64,000 bases of DNA from NCBI GenBank assembly GCA_964228145.1, contig CAXQZJ010000131.1, positions 1 through 64,000 of the forward strand, written 5' to 3'. This document shows positions 53,079-62,067 of this stretch, piece by piece. Below the pieces are notes generated by a model. The model made no database searches, was not told where the DNA came from, and saw only the letters and a program-made list of their open reading frames with translations. Both the position numbers and the translations under genes were made by a program. This DNA is from Pseudobowmanella sp964228145 (lineage in GTDB: Bacteria; Pseudomonadota; Gammaproteobacteria; Enterobacterales; Alteromonadaceae). Every line of letters begins with the position of its first letter. Position 1 is the first letter of the stretch.

Positions 53079-54539
53079 CTAAATCGAGCCCAGCGACGCC
53101 ATTAACGCGTTGCCGGTTTGGTTTAACTGAGCGACCGTTTGGTCAAGAGAAATGTACTTTTTGCGTAAGTAATCCTCATAACTCAGCATTTGGAGCTCGA
53201 GACGTTCACGTTGATCAAGCAGTTCTTCCTTTTCAGACTTTACGGCGTTCTCACGGGTTGGTAGCAGACCATCAAAGGTGGTGTACTCTTTGACATAGTC
53301 ATACAAACGTACTGCAATGCCCTGGTCTTCATCCGCAAACAACTTTGCGATCTCGTCAAAGTTCTCTTCCAGCGCCGTGTTTAATCTGTCGGCGCCGGTT
53401 TCTGAAGCAAACTCTGACGTTTCAGCAATTTCTAACTCACCATCATCGTTAAAGGTGATCCCCAGTTGATATAGAGACCCCAATGCTGATGAGTCTACCG
53501 CTGAACCAAGAATACGGCTCAACCCATCCTGAATACCGCGCACCATAAAGTCGCCGGCCAGCGCGCCATCTTCTTCAAGCTCCGACTCACCGTATCGGGT
53601 CAAAGTACCAATTTCTTTAACTAATCCGTTGTAATTATCCACAAAGTCACGGATCTTTTTCTCCAAGTCATCATTATCCGTGCCGACTTCAAGTGTTGAG
53701 CTGATAAACTCACCCAACGCATCTTTTGCAGATAGTTCTTTGGCTTCAAACTCCACGTTACCAATCACGTTGGTGAACTTGTTCGAGCTCGATTCCACTG
53801 CGATACCGTCTATATCAGCAATCGCATTGCTGGCGTTTTTTATCGGTGTGAGATAATTGGTGTCGCCGGCTGAATTAACCGTACTGACTCTTTGCAAGTC
53901 AGCCAAATCATTATCGTTGACGATATCCAGATCGTTGCCGGTGCCAGTCACGGTAGAGCTAAATACCAATTTTGCACCACCATCGGCAGTACCGGTATTA
54001 ATGATGCTGGCATTAACACCAAAGTTACCGTCTGCATTGTTGACCGCAACACGCAGCTGTTCGAGGGTCATGCCTGCACGCACATTGACACTGAAACTGT
54101 CGCCTGTGCCATCGATTTTAAACGTCAGACTGCCATTGCCGGCACTGAGGACACTGTCATCTTTAGAGGCAAAGCCACCATTAACTGCATCATCGGTTTG
54201 TACCCGACTACCGCTGGCTAATTCTTTGATGGCAATTTTGTAGGTACCCGGCGTAGCGGTATTGGCCGACTCAGCGGTAAATGGCTCTACCCCTGAGTCG
54301 GGATGCTCAGTCTGTGCGGTGCGTTTTTGCAAGAAGTATTCACTTCGTAGCTCATCAACCGAGTCTTTAAACTCGCCCATTTTGGATTTAAGTTTTCCCA
54401 AACCGGATAAGGTAGCTTCAAATTCCTTTTCACGTCGTTCCAGCCTGGCTTCTTTGGGAGCACGTTCAGCTTGTAATAGCTGCGTGACCAAATCGTCCAA
54501 TGCTAAACCGGACCCGACGCCCAGTGATTGAATACCCAT
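53079..54539 (-). CDS. fliD: FliD, flagellar filament cap protein
   Basis: A 486-residue hook-associated protein 2. The N-terminal domain starts GVGSGLALDDLVTQLLQAER; the middle is Asn/Asp/Thr-rich; the C-terminal domain includes FVDNYNGLVKEIGTLTRYGE and ends in a long helix (MLSYEDYLRKKYISLDQTVA). It forms the distal cap that folds incoming flagellin. It lies 18 bp after flaG. Confidence 0.97.
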   Translation of the reverse strand: MGIQSLGVGSGLALDDLVTQLLQAERAPKEARLERREKEFEATLSGLGKLKSKMGEFKDSVDELRSEYFLQKRTAQTEHPDSGVEPFTAESANTATPGTYKIAIKELASGSRVQTDDAVNGGFASKDDSVLSAGNGSLTFKIDGTGDSFSVNVRAGMTLEQLRVAVNNADGNFGVNASIINTGTADGGAKLVFSSTVTGTGNDLDIVNDNDLADLQRVSTVNSAGDTNYLTPIKNASNAIADIDGIAVESSSNKFTNVIGNVEFEAKELSAKDALGEFISSTLEVGTDNDDLEKKIRDFVDNYNGLVKEIGTLTRYGESELEEDGALAGDFMVRGIQDGLSRILGSAVDSSALGSLYQLGITFNDDGELEIAETSEFASETGADRLNTALEENFDEIAKLFADEDQGIAVRLYDYVKEYTTFDGLLPTRENAVKSEKEELLDQRERLELQMLSYEDYLRKKYISLDQTVAQLNQTGNALMASLGSI

Positions 54540-54557
54540 GATGAACCTCGATTAACG

Positions 54558-54935
54558 TTACACTTCTTTATTAAACAACACTCCTACAGCTGCGCCAACA
54601 TCAGATTGCATATCTTGTAGTCGACGCGCCAGTTTCAGTACTTCATCAGAAGGCACTTGGCGAATTAGTTCACCGGTTTCTGAATCAGTTACTTTCACTA
54701 CTGAACGGTTGCTGTCCTCATCAACAGAAAAATTAAGTTGCCTGCCCTGAGACACGACAGCGTCGTTGATCTCAGCCACAGCATCTTCAATCTCCCTCTG
54801 TTGAGGTTTATCGGCAATTTGCGGTAATTCTTTACTGCTTACCTCAGCCTCCTGCTGTTCCTTGTCGACCTGACGTACCTCGGCAGGTCGACTCGCTGTC
54901 AACGGCTGATCAAACTGTGAAAAATTAACATCCAT
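54558..54935 (-). CDS. flaG: FlaG-family filament protein
   Basis: A 125-residue protein with the FlaG domain in its C-terminal half: QLNFSVDEDSNRSVVKVTDS and GELIRQVPSDEVLKLARRLQ. The N-terminal half is polar and probably disordered. FlaG affects filament length in Pseudomonas and Vibrio. Between flagellin and fliD, its usual place. Confidence 0.92.
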   Translation of the reverse strand: MDVNFSQFDQPLTASRPAEVRQVDKEQQEAEVSSKELPQIADKPQQREIEDAVAEINDAVVSQGRQLNFSVDEDSNRSVVKVTDSETGELIRQVPSDEVLKLARRLQDMQSDVGAAVGVLFNKEV

Positions 54936-54967
54936 TCTTCACCTCCGCTTATCATCTATATGATAAC

Positions 54968-55792
54968 TTAACCTAACAGCGTCAGAGCAGTTTGGGGACG
55001 CTGATTAGCCTGGCTCAATACTGAAATACTGGCCTGTTGGATAATCTGATTACGCGTCAACTCAGCTGTTTCACTTGCGAAGTCCGTATCACGAATCCTG
55101 GAACGCGCCGCGGCAACGTTTTCAGAAATATTACTCAGGTTTCTGATTGTAGACTGAAAGCGGTTTTGCAGCGCACCTAAATCTGCGCGGGCTGAACCGA
55201 TGGCGGAAATCGCGTTATCAATTGACGTGAGTGCAGAAGACGCCTCGGTAGTGGTTGAAACTGACAAACTCGCCAGTGACAGACCCGACGCCCCATAGCC
55301 GCCACTGCGATTAAGGTTAACCGTAATGTTTTGACCGCCGTTAGCGCCAACCAGGAATGCTGCCGAGAACGAACCCGTCAACAAATCCTGACCACCAAAC
55401 TGCGTGGTTTGTCCAATGCGGCTTATTTCCTGACGCAGCGCCGATACTTCTTTTTGCAAAGATGCACGGTCAGCCGAGGTATTGATTCCGTTTTGTGCCT
55501 GAATCGCCAATTGACGAATACGTTGCAACGCTGTTGTTACTTCGCCCAACGCACCCTCAGCAGTCTGCACCACAGAGATACCATCATTAGCATTTCGCAC
55601 AGCCTGATCGAGGCCCTGAATTTGCGATGTCAAACGATCTGAGATCTGTAGCCCTGCGGCATCATCCGCTGCACGATTAATTCGAAAGCCCGATGAGAGA
55701 CGCTCAAACGATGTGGACAACTGTCCACTTGAATTGAACAGCTGTCGCTGCGCATTCAATGCAGACACGTTAGTGTTTACAAATAAAGACAT
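54968..55792 (-). CDS. fliC: Flagellin
   Basis: A 274-residue flagellin consisting almost only of the conserved D0/D1 regions. N-terminal SLFVNTNVSALNAQRQLFNS and RLSSGFRINRAADDAAGLQI; C-terminal NLSNISENVAAARSRIRDTD and the end VLSQANQRPQTALTLLG. The short exposed centre (about residues 145-190) is rich in Ser/Thr/Gly (SGGYGASGLSLASLSVSTTT), the likely O-glycosylation region for pseudaminic acid. A perfect AGGAGGT precedes the start, and a sigma-28 promoter lies 160 bp upstream, so high late-class expression is expected. It is the only full-length flagellin gene in the window. Confidence 0.97.
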   Translation of the reverse strand: MSLFVNTNVSALNAQRQLFNSSGQLSTSFERLSSGFRINRAADDAAGLQISDRLTSQIQGLDQAVRNANDGISVVQTAEGALGEVTTALQRIRQLAIQAQNGINTSADRASLQKEVSALRQEISRIGQTTQFGGQDLLTGSFSAAFLVGANGGQNITVNLNRSGGYGASGLSLASLSVSTTTEASSALTSIDNAISAIGSARADLGALQNRFQSTIRNLSNISENVAAARSRIRDTDFASETAELTRNQIIQQASISVLSQANQRPQTALTLLG

Positions 55793-55951
55793 AATTTACC
55801 TCCTGAGAACAATACAGATACCCTCATACCTGTTATCATTCGCCTGATTTTCAGTCCCGAGAGACTGCCTCATTTTTTTGAGCCCAGGCCCCTCAACCTG
55901 TACTCAAAACTCTCTCTGCATTGCTGCAGTTAAAATACCCCTCGACTAACC

Positions 55952-55978
55952 TTATCGACCGCCCCTTTAGTTTCTTTA
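55952..55978 (-). promoter_or_regulatory. Sigma-28 (FliA) promoter of flagellin
   Basis: The minus strand reads TAAAGAAA, 11 bp, GTCGATAA, compared with TAAAGTTT-N11-GCCGATAA: 5 of 8 and 7 of 8 matches with optimal spacing. The transcript leader would be about 150 nt, long for a flagellin gene and able to fold (CTGCAGCAATGCAG hairpin). Confidence 0.82.
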
Positions 55979-56080
55979 GCCTTTTTTTGAATTTTTTTTG
56001 GTTAAATTCATAAGCTACTGATACTTATTGTTTTTATTTGAAAAAAATTTATGACTAACAATGCAAACCAGGTCGAATTA

Positions 56081-56094
56081 TGGGATTTATCCCA
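56081..56094. repeat. Short palindrome upstream of ettA
   Basis: TGGGAT and ATCCCA form perfect 6-bp arms with a 2-bp centre. It sits just upstream of the candidate ettA -35, so it could be an operator; no known regulator is matched. Confidence 0.35.
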
Positions 56095-56100
56095 TCACCG

Positions 56101-56130
56101 ATGACGACCCTAGGGCGAGGGTGCTAAACT
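56101..56130 (+). promoter_or_regulatory. Possible sigma-70 extended -10 promoter of ettA
   Basis: TGCTAAACT is an extended -10 with -35-like ATGACG 18 bp upstream, placed 48 bp before the preferred ettA start. The -35 match is 4 of 6. Confidence 0.4.
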
Positions 56131-56177
56131 AGCGATTCACAGCATTAACGTTGAAGATCAAACTAACAAGGGCGAGC

Positions 56178-57845
56178 ATGTCTCAATACGTGTATACCAT
56201 GTCGCGAGTTGGCAAAGTTGTGCCACCACGCAAACAAATTCTGAAAGATATTTCTTTGTGTTTTTTCCCTGGCGCCAAGATTGGCGTACTAGGCCTCAAT
56301 GGTGCCGGTAAATCGACATTACTGCGCATTATGGCTGGCGTAGATAAAGAGTTTGAAGGTGAGGCCCGCCCTCAACCAGGTATTAAGATCGGTTATCTGC
56401 CCCAGGAGCCACAACTCAATACCGAAAAAGACGTACGCGGAAATATCGAAGAAGCCGTTGAAGATGTCGTTCACGCGCTTAAACGCCTGGATGAGGTGTA
56501 TGCAGAATATGCTTTACCTGATGCAGACTTCGATGCGTTAGCCAAAGAACAGGGTGAACTAGAAGCCGTCATTCAGGCAAAAGACGGTCACAATTTGGAA
56601 AATGCCCTGGAGCGTGCCGCGGATGCACTTCGCCTGCCGCCCTGGGATGCCGATGTGACTACCCTGTCGGGTGGGGAACGCCGCCGTGTGGCGCTATGCC
56701 GTCTGTTACTTGAAAAACCGGATATGTTATTGCTCGACGAGCCCACCAACCACTTAGATGCTGAGTCGGTGGCATGGCTCGAACGATTCTTACACGACTA
56801 TGAAGGCACTGTGGTTGCTATTACTCACGACCGCTATTTCCTCGATAACGTAGCTGGCTGGATACTGGAACTTGACCGTGGACATGGTATTCCATGGGAA
56901 GGCAATTATTCCAGTTGGCTGGAACAAAAAGAACAGCGACTTGAGCAGGAAGAGCGCGCAGAAACGGCTCGTCAAAAATCAATTAAACAAGAACTTGAAT
57001 GGGTCCGCACAAACCCCAAGGGGCGTCAGGCCAAGAGCAAAGCCCGTATGTCACGCTTTGAAGAGCTCAACAGCAGTGATTATCAGCGCCGCAACGAAAC
57101 AAATGAATTGTACATCCCCACCGGTGAACGCCTGGGAGACGAGGTCATTGAAGTTTCCGGGCTAGGTAAGTCCTATGGTGATCGCGTGCTTATTGAAGAC
57201 ATGTCATTCCGCCTGCCCAAAGGCGCTATTGTTGGTATCATCGGCCCTAATGGTGCGGGTAAATCAACCTTGTTCAGAATGTTGACCGGTCAGGAACAAG
57301 CGGACAAAGGTGAGATTAAAATCGGTAAGACAGTGCAATTAGCCAGCGTTGATCAGTTCAGAGATGACATGCAGGGTGAAAAAACCGTCTGGCAAGAAAT
57401 CTCTGACGGTCAGGATATCATTCGCATCGGTAACTATGAGGTCAACAGTCGTGCATACGTCAGTCGCTTTAACTTTAAAGGCAATGACCAGCAAAAGTTC
57501 ATTAAAGATTTGTCCGGTGGAGAACGTAATCGCGTTCACCTGGCAAAACTGCTGAAAACCGGTGGTAACGTACTGTTACTTGATGAACCAACCAACGATC
57601 TTGACGTGGAGACCTTGCGTGCTTTGGAAAATGCATTGCTGGAATTCCCGGGTTGTGCGATGGTCATTTCACATGACCGTTGGTTCCTCGACCGGGTCGC
57701 CACCCATATCCTCGACTACCGGGACGAAGGTAAGGTGAATTTCTACGAAGGCAACTATACTGACTACGAAGTGTGGCTAAAAGACACCTTCGGACAGGAT
57801 GTGGTTGAACCACACCGTTTGAAATATAAAAAGATCAGCAAATAA
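56178..57845 (+). CDS. ettA: EttA, energy-dependent translational throttle ABC-F ATPase
   Basis: With the ATG at 56178 the protein is 555 residues, the E. coli EttA length, and starts MSQYVYTMSRVGKVVPP; the in-frame ATG at 56151 is unlikely. Two ABC domains show Walker A GLNGAGKSTLLRI and GPNGAGKSTLFRM, signatures LSGGERRRVALCRLLL and LSGGERNRVHLAKLL, and Walker B LLLDEPTNHLDAES and LLLDEPTNDLDVET. The ABC-F linker (EQRLEQEERAETARQKSIKQ) lies between them. EttA gates the first elongation cycle in response to energy state. Not flagellar; it begins the housekeeping flank. Confidence 0.97.
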   Translation: MSQYVYTMSRVGKVVPPRKQILKDISLCFFPGAKIGVLGLNGAGKSTLLRIMAGVDKEFEGEARPQPGIKIGYLPQEPQLNTEKDVRGNIEEAVEDVVHALKRLDEVYAEYALPDADFDALAKEQGELEAVIQAKDGHNLENALERAADALRLPPWDADVTTLSGGERRRVALCRLLLEKPDMLLLDEPTNHLDAESVAWLERFLHDYEGTVVAITHDRYFLDNVAGWILELDRGHGIPWEGNYSSWLEQKEQRLEQEERAETARQKSIKQELEWVRTNPKGRQAKSKARMSRFEELNSSDYQRRNETNELYIPTGERLGDEVIEVSGLGKSYGDRVLIEDMSFRLPKGAIVGIIGPNGAGKSTLFRMLTGQEQADKGEIKIGKTVQLASVDQFRDDMQGEKTVWQEISDGQDIIRIGNYEVNSRAYVSRFNFKGNDQQKFIKDLSGGERNRVHLAKLLKTGGNVLLLDEPTNDLDVETLRALENALLEFPGCAMVISHDRWFLDRVATHILDYRDEGKVNFYEGNYTDYEVWLKDTFGQDVVEPHRLKYKKISK

Positions 57846-57856
57846 AGGCGAAGACC

Positions 57857-58225
57857 ATGGCAGAAAAAAGACAGTATCAGCGTGTTGAATTTGATAGCGA
57901 TGTCGAGCTTCAACTTGGCGAACTGATTTGCTCTGTCAAACTGCATGATATCTCGATGCACGGTGCCATGGTCTCTCAACCAGAACAATTCCCGGCCCAG
58001 CGAGGCTTAAACGTCGCCCTTACCTTACCCTTGTCTGGTCTCGACGAAATCATCCACGTTGAAGCCACGATACAACACATAGGCGATGGGCATATGGGGC
58101 TGGAATTTTCCTTTGTTGATATCGACAGCATCAGCCGCTTGCGGCGTTTACTGGAAATGAACTTGGTCAGCGAGGCCTCTATAGAGCGAGAACTCGCGAC
58201 CTTGATCACGACGCCAGCTAAATAG
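57857..58225 (+). CDS. PilZ-domain c-di-GMP binding protein
   Basis: A 122-residue single-domain PilZ protein. The c-di-GMP motif RxxxR is Arg5-Arg9 in KRQYQRVEF, and the second motif is DISMHG in LHDISMHGAMVSQ. It is full length for a stand-alone PilZ adaptor. It lies 11 bp after ettA and is probably co-transcribed. Its target is unknown; a motility role is possible given the neighbourhood. Its stop overlaps radA by 8 bp. Confidence 0.92.
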   Translation: MAEKRQYQRVEFDSDVELQLGELICSVKLHDISMHGAMVSQPEQFPAQRGLNVALTLPLSGLDEIIHVEATIQHIGDGHMGLEFSFVDIDSISRLRRLLEMNLVSEASIERELATLITTPAK

Positions 58226-59576
58226 CTTCAAGCGCCTCTGCCAGTTTTTTTACTCCCACCACCTGCATACCGGCGATAGGCTGTTTAGGCACATTCGCTG
58301 CCGGAACAATGGCTTTTTTAAATCCATGCTTAGCCGCTTCGGCCAGGCGTTCAGTGCCGTTAGGAACGGGCCGGATTTCACCCGACAAGCCTACTTCGCC
58401 AAACACAATAAGCTCTCTTGACAGCTCACGATTACGAAAACTCGATACCATCGCCAGCAACAAGGCCAGATCAGCGGCGGTTTCAGTTATTCGCACTCCC
58501 CCAACCACATTGGCAAACACATCCTGATCATTCATTTGCAGCTGACCATGACGATGTAACACCGCAAGCAACATAGATAAACGGTTTTGCTCTAGGCCAA
58601 CAGCTATGCGTCTGGGATTATTGAGCTGGCTATAATCAACCAATGCCTGCAGTTCTACCAATAGTGGCCGGGTGCCTTCCCAAATGACTAAAACCACAGA
58701 ACCAGGTGCCTGCTCTTCACCACGGCTGAGAAAAATTGCCGAAGGATTAGAGACCTCTTTGAGCCCTTTCCCTGTCATGGCAAAGACGCCCAACTCATTG
58801 ACCGCACCAAAACGGTTTTTATGGCTGCGCAGAGTGCGGTAGCGACTATCACTGTCACCGTCCAACATCATTGAACAGTCAATACAATGCTCCAATACTT
58901 TAGGTCCCGCCAGACTGCCTTCTTTGGTAACATGCCCGACAATAAATATCGCAATGGCATTTTGCTTGGCAAAACGCGTAAGCCAAGCGGCACTTTCACG
59001 TACCTGTGATACGCTACCCGGCGCAGATTGCACATCCGCCACATGCATCACTTGGATGGAGTCAATCACCATGATTTGCGGTTTGCGCTGCAAGGCGATA
59101 TCACAGATAGCTTCAATACTGGTTTCAGCCAGCATTTCCAGTTTGTCACCTGGTAAGCCCAGTCTTGCTGCCCGCAGAGCCACCTGCTGTAAGGACTCCT
59201 CCCCGGTAATGTACAAGGCTTTATTATTGGTAGCTAAATGACACATGGTTTGTAATAACAAGGTGGACTTACCTGCCCCCGGCGATCCACCGATTAACAT
59301 CGCAGATCCGGGTACTATTCCCCCGCCCAGCACCCGGTCCAGTTCTTTGAAGCCAGAACTAAAACGCGGTAGTGCGGTCAAATCTATACTATCGAGGGTC
59401 TGCACCTGCGCATCGATCTTACCCGCATAGCCTTGTCGACCATGGGTTTTGGAAGTGCTGCCGAGGCGCACCTCGGTAATTGTGTTCCAAGCCCCACAGT
59501 CATTACATTGCCCCTGCCAGCGGGGGTAATCTGAGCCGCAATCATTGCATACATACGCGGTTTTTTGTTTCGCCAC
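58218..59576 (-). CDS. radA: RadA (Sms), branch migration and DNA repair ATPase
   Basis: A 452-residue RadA. The N-terminal zinc finger uses Cys10, Cys13, Cys24 and Cys27 (VCNDCGSDYPRWQGQCNDCG). The RecA-like core has Walker A GSPGAGKS (97-104) and the RadA-specific KNRFG motif in LRSHKNRFGAVNE. The C-terminal Lon-protease-like domain contains GEVGLSGEIRPV. It promotes recombination intermediates and repair. The order ettA-radA-serB agrees with the E. coli neighbourhood. Confidence 0.98.
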   Translation of the reverse strand: MAKQKTAYVCNDCGSDYPRWQGQCNDCGAWNTITEVRLGSTSKTHGRQGYAGKIDAQVQTLDSIDLTALPRFSSGFKELDRVLGGGIVPGSAMLIGGSPGAGKSTLLLQTMCHLATNNKALYITGEESLQQVALRAARLGLPGDKLEMLAETSIEAICDIALQRKPQIMVIDSIQVMHVADVQSAPGSVSQVRESAAWLTRFAKQNAIAIFIVGHVTKEGSLAGPKVLEHCIDCSMMLDGDSDSRYRTLRSHKNRFGAVNELGVFAMTGKGLKEVSNPSAIFLSRGEEQAPGSVVLVIWEGTRPLLVELQALVDYSQLNNPRRIAVGLEQNRLSMLLAVLHRHGQLQMNDQDVFANVVGGVRITETAADLALLLAMVSSFRNRELSRELIVFGEVGLSGEIRPVPNGTERLAEAAKHGFKKAIVPAANVPKQPIAGMQVVGVKKLAEALEAI

Positions 59577-59619
59577 AGTAAAATCCTGTTATGGTTTACG
59601 CAGATTGTAACTAAATTCA

Positions 59620-59646
59620 CTTAGTTATCGCTACGTTTGCCGATAA
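59620..59646 (+). promoter_or_regulatory. Possible sigma-28 promoter of the large PilZ gene
   Basis: The -10 GCCGATAA is a perfect match, 40 bp upstream of the start at 59686. The -35 at the right distance (CTTAGTTA) matches only 4 of 8. A perfect 8-mer occurs by chance about twice in a window this size, so placement is the main support. Confidence 0.4.
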
Positions 59647-59685
59647 CTGATCAATGAAGTTTGTTTTCAGGACATCCCCGACCTT

Positions 59686-62067
59686 ATGCATGAGTTCGAA
59701 CCATACCGGGACCTAATAGAGCAGCTAAAGACGGTTGTTTACCGTCCTGACTTTAATCAGGCGCTGTCGGAAATCGCAGCGCAAATACCGCATAGTCGTC
59801 GCCTGGTACTGAAAATGGAAGTAAAGCGGTTGGCGCAACCTTGTGACAAAAGTATCGATTTGCGTGGCGTCATCGATGGCCGTTGCAGACATTATGACTA
59901 TGAGGGAATCACCCACTTTCTGGACGATGTGGCTATCGAAATCTTCGAACGACAAATACGCACGTTTGGCCGTTATACACTCGGCGTATACGAATCAGTG
60001 CTGGATCCTGAGCACCCACTGCGATTACCGGGGCCGAGTCTGACAGCCGACCAAAGCGTACTTCAGCACGCGCAATGGGATTTGATACCCAGTGCATTCG
60101 GTCAGAAACTTCAGCGCGCGGAAGAGCGCATGAATCTTAGTGCCAGTGTCGAGTTATTTGACGAAAGCGGCAACAAAAGTGATGCCACCAGTATCGACAT
60201 TTCGGTCCATGGGCTAAGAGTCAAGCTAAAGTCAGGTGGCCGGTTTAAGGCTCAGCAACGAATATTGGTCAGATTCACATCGCTAGGTGGCAGCTACAGC
60301 TTCGATTTTAACGAGGCAATACCTTACGAAGTGATCGCCATTGAAAAACGCAGGAATGAACATCGACTGGCTTTAAAACGAAGCTATTTGCGCGATACCC
60401 CCTCCTTTGATTATTTTTTACAACGCTTTATTTTACAAAATAAACGGCGCTTGAAACTCAATCTCGACAATACCGAAGAGGCCATACTCACCAAAGGGCT
60501 TGAGCAGTTTATTCTGCCGCAAAGCCATACCTTACCGGTATTTATTGAGCAAACACAATCTCACCTTCAATCTCGATTTTGTCTGTGTAATCAGGCCAAC
60601 ACGGAAACGCTTCACTACCTGACTGACCAACAGGGTCGACTGCACCTTAGCGCGCTGTTGAGTCCTCAACGTTTGCAGCAATGGCAATCTGCTAAGCTGT
60701 CTGGTACTTTGCTATTCTGCTTTTATGACAGCGGCCAAATAAAGCGCGGCTTTTACTCAGCAAGTTGGCATGAGTTAGCCGGCGACCCTCAGCGAGCCAA
60801 TATATTCCGAGCAATCGCCGCCCGTTACGCCAGCTTTCGGGTGTTTTCCATTAGTCTTCAAGAGATAGACCCTTCGGATTGCCATCTACCTAATAGTATT
60901 CCCCCGGAGCATCAGCTAGAAACAACGACGCCCTCGCTCAGCCTTGCTGAGAAAATACAAGACCTAAGCCATTTAGTGCAGATCACTGATGTGACCGACC
61001 AATGGGCCATCCAGCCTTACTACAGATTTAAAATTCAAGTATCTCACCTTCCCGTAATCGAGCCTTTCAGGCACAGAGACCCTGCGCACAATAGCGTTAC
61101 ATTAGCTGGGTTTCGTTTTACAAATGCTTACCGTTACGAGCGATATCAGTTAAGGACCTCTGTAACACTGGAGAGTCATCACCAAAAACTCACAGGCCAA
61201 ACAGAAACCGTTGCGTTACATCAAGTGCGGCTACAGTTACAAAAACCATTTTCTGGCGCTGTAAGTCAGGATGTAACCTTGCATTTCAACGCCCTACGCC
61301 AAAACGGCGAATTCAGTAAAATACAAGATTTGCACTACGAAGTCCGCGGGATTAGCCCTGATCGACGAGTGTTAACCCTAAGACTTACAAGTCACCTGCC
61401 TAGCACCGAAGCGCACCGTTTATTTATCAGGCTGGTGGCGACGCATCGGGTTGATTTACAGCAATGGCAAGACTCGGATCGCGCTAATGGTTTGGGCGAA
61501 GGGCTGCGCAATCTTATCGCGCCGCGAATGACTGGCATCACAGTGTTTCTTAACAGCCGACAGCGACAATGGAGTCCGTGCAGGGTTATGAAGGCGCCTT
61601 TGTCACATTCACTTTACCCCTTAATGACATATGGTTTGGATAACGGCCGTTACAATATGGGGTTGTTTTTCAGTCATGCTCAGGGCGACACCTTCAACAA
61701 AGCACTCAACTCGCTAAAAACCAGCGACAGGCCTCTCAAAAAAGAGCTGTTTATCCATTTACCTGAAAATAATAAAAAGTCACCTGAGGTACGCTTTATT
61801 GAACAGTTTAAAAGTGACAAAGCGCGCAGAGACTTTATCCAACATGCGACAAACAATGGACGCTTTTACGCCGTCAGTGTCTTTCTGGCTCGGACCGGAA
61901 GACCTGATATCGCCTTACTCAAGCGTGAAATGCGTTATCTGGGCCTGTATGCAGAACATAAAGCAGAAGCATTGGATAACGCACTGTGGGACATAGCCGC
62001 AACCGCTGAACTGTTCGATTGTACAGAGGAAGCGGCCTTGCGTTATGGTTTGACGTTGACCGCTTAA
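59686..62067 (+). CDS. Large PilZ-domain protein
   Basis: A 793-residue protein. The clear PilZ domain spans about residues 140-240, with RAEER (RxxxR) in LQRAEERMNLSASVEL and DISVHG in SIDISVHGLRVKL. A second PilZ-like segment near residues 475-560 keeps RYQLR but lacks D-x-S-x-x-G, so it may not bind c-di-GMP. The other regions are not recognised. No membrane helix or signal peptide is evident, so it is probably cytoplasmic. The divergent neighbour is radA, and a possible sigma-28 -10 box lies upstream. Its stop overlaps that of serB by 4 bp. Confidence 0.88.
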   Translation: MHEFEPYRDLIEQLKTVVYRPDFNQALSEIAAQIPHSRRLVLKMEVKRLAQPCDKSIDLRGVIDGRCRHYDYEGITHFLDDVAIEIFERQIRTFGRYTLGVYESVLDPEHPLRLPGPSLTADQSVLQHAQWDLIPSAFGQKLQRAEERMNLSASVELFDESGNKSDATSIDISVHGLRVKLKSGGRFKAQQRILVRFTSLGGSYSFDFNEAIPYEVIAIEKRRNEHRLALKRSYLRDTPSFDYFLQRFILQNKRRLKLNLDNTEEAILTKGLEQFILPQSHTLPVFIEQTQSHLQSRFCLCNQANTETLHYLTDQQGRLHLSALLSPQRLQQWQSAKLSGTLLFCFYDSGQIKRGFYSASWHELAGDPQRANIFRAIAARYASFRVFSISLQEIDPSDCHLPNSIPPEHQLETTTPSLSLAEKIQDLSHLVQITDVTDQWAIQPYYRFKIQVSHLPVIEPFRHRDPAHNSVTLAGFRFTNAYRYERYQLRTSVTLESHHQKLTGQTETVALHQVRLQLQKPFSGAVSQDVTLHFNALRQNGEFSKIQDLHYEVRGISPDRRVLTLRLTSHLPSTEAHRLFIRLVATHRVDLQQWQDSDRANGLGEGLRNLIAPRMTGITVFLNSRQRQWSPCRVMKAPLSHSLYPLMTYGLDNGRYNMGLFFSHAQGDTFNKALNSLKTSDRPLKKELFIHLPENNKKSPEVRFIEQFKSDKARRDFIQHATNNGRFYAVSVFLARTGRPDIALLKREMRYLGLYAEHKAEALDNALWDIAATAELFDCTEEAALRYGLTLTA

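Larger units (their letters stand above)
55793..56177. other. Intergenic region between flagellin and ettA (385 bp)
   Basis: This divergent gap holds the flagellin Shine-Dalgarno, a leader of about 150 nt, the sigma-28 promoter (55952-55978), T-rich tracts, a 14-bp palindrome (56081-56094), and a possible ettA promoter (56101-56130). No additional gene is apparent. Confidence 0.7.

Noticed and set aside
58924..59430. Plus-strand open frames of 60-105 codons opposite radA
   Set aside because: They mirror radA codons, have no recognisable domain and no ribosome binding site; shadows of the real gene.
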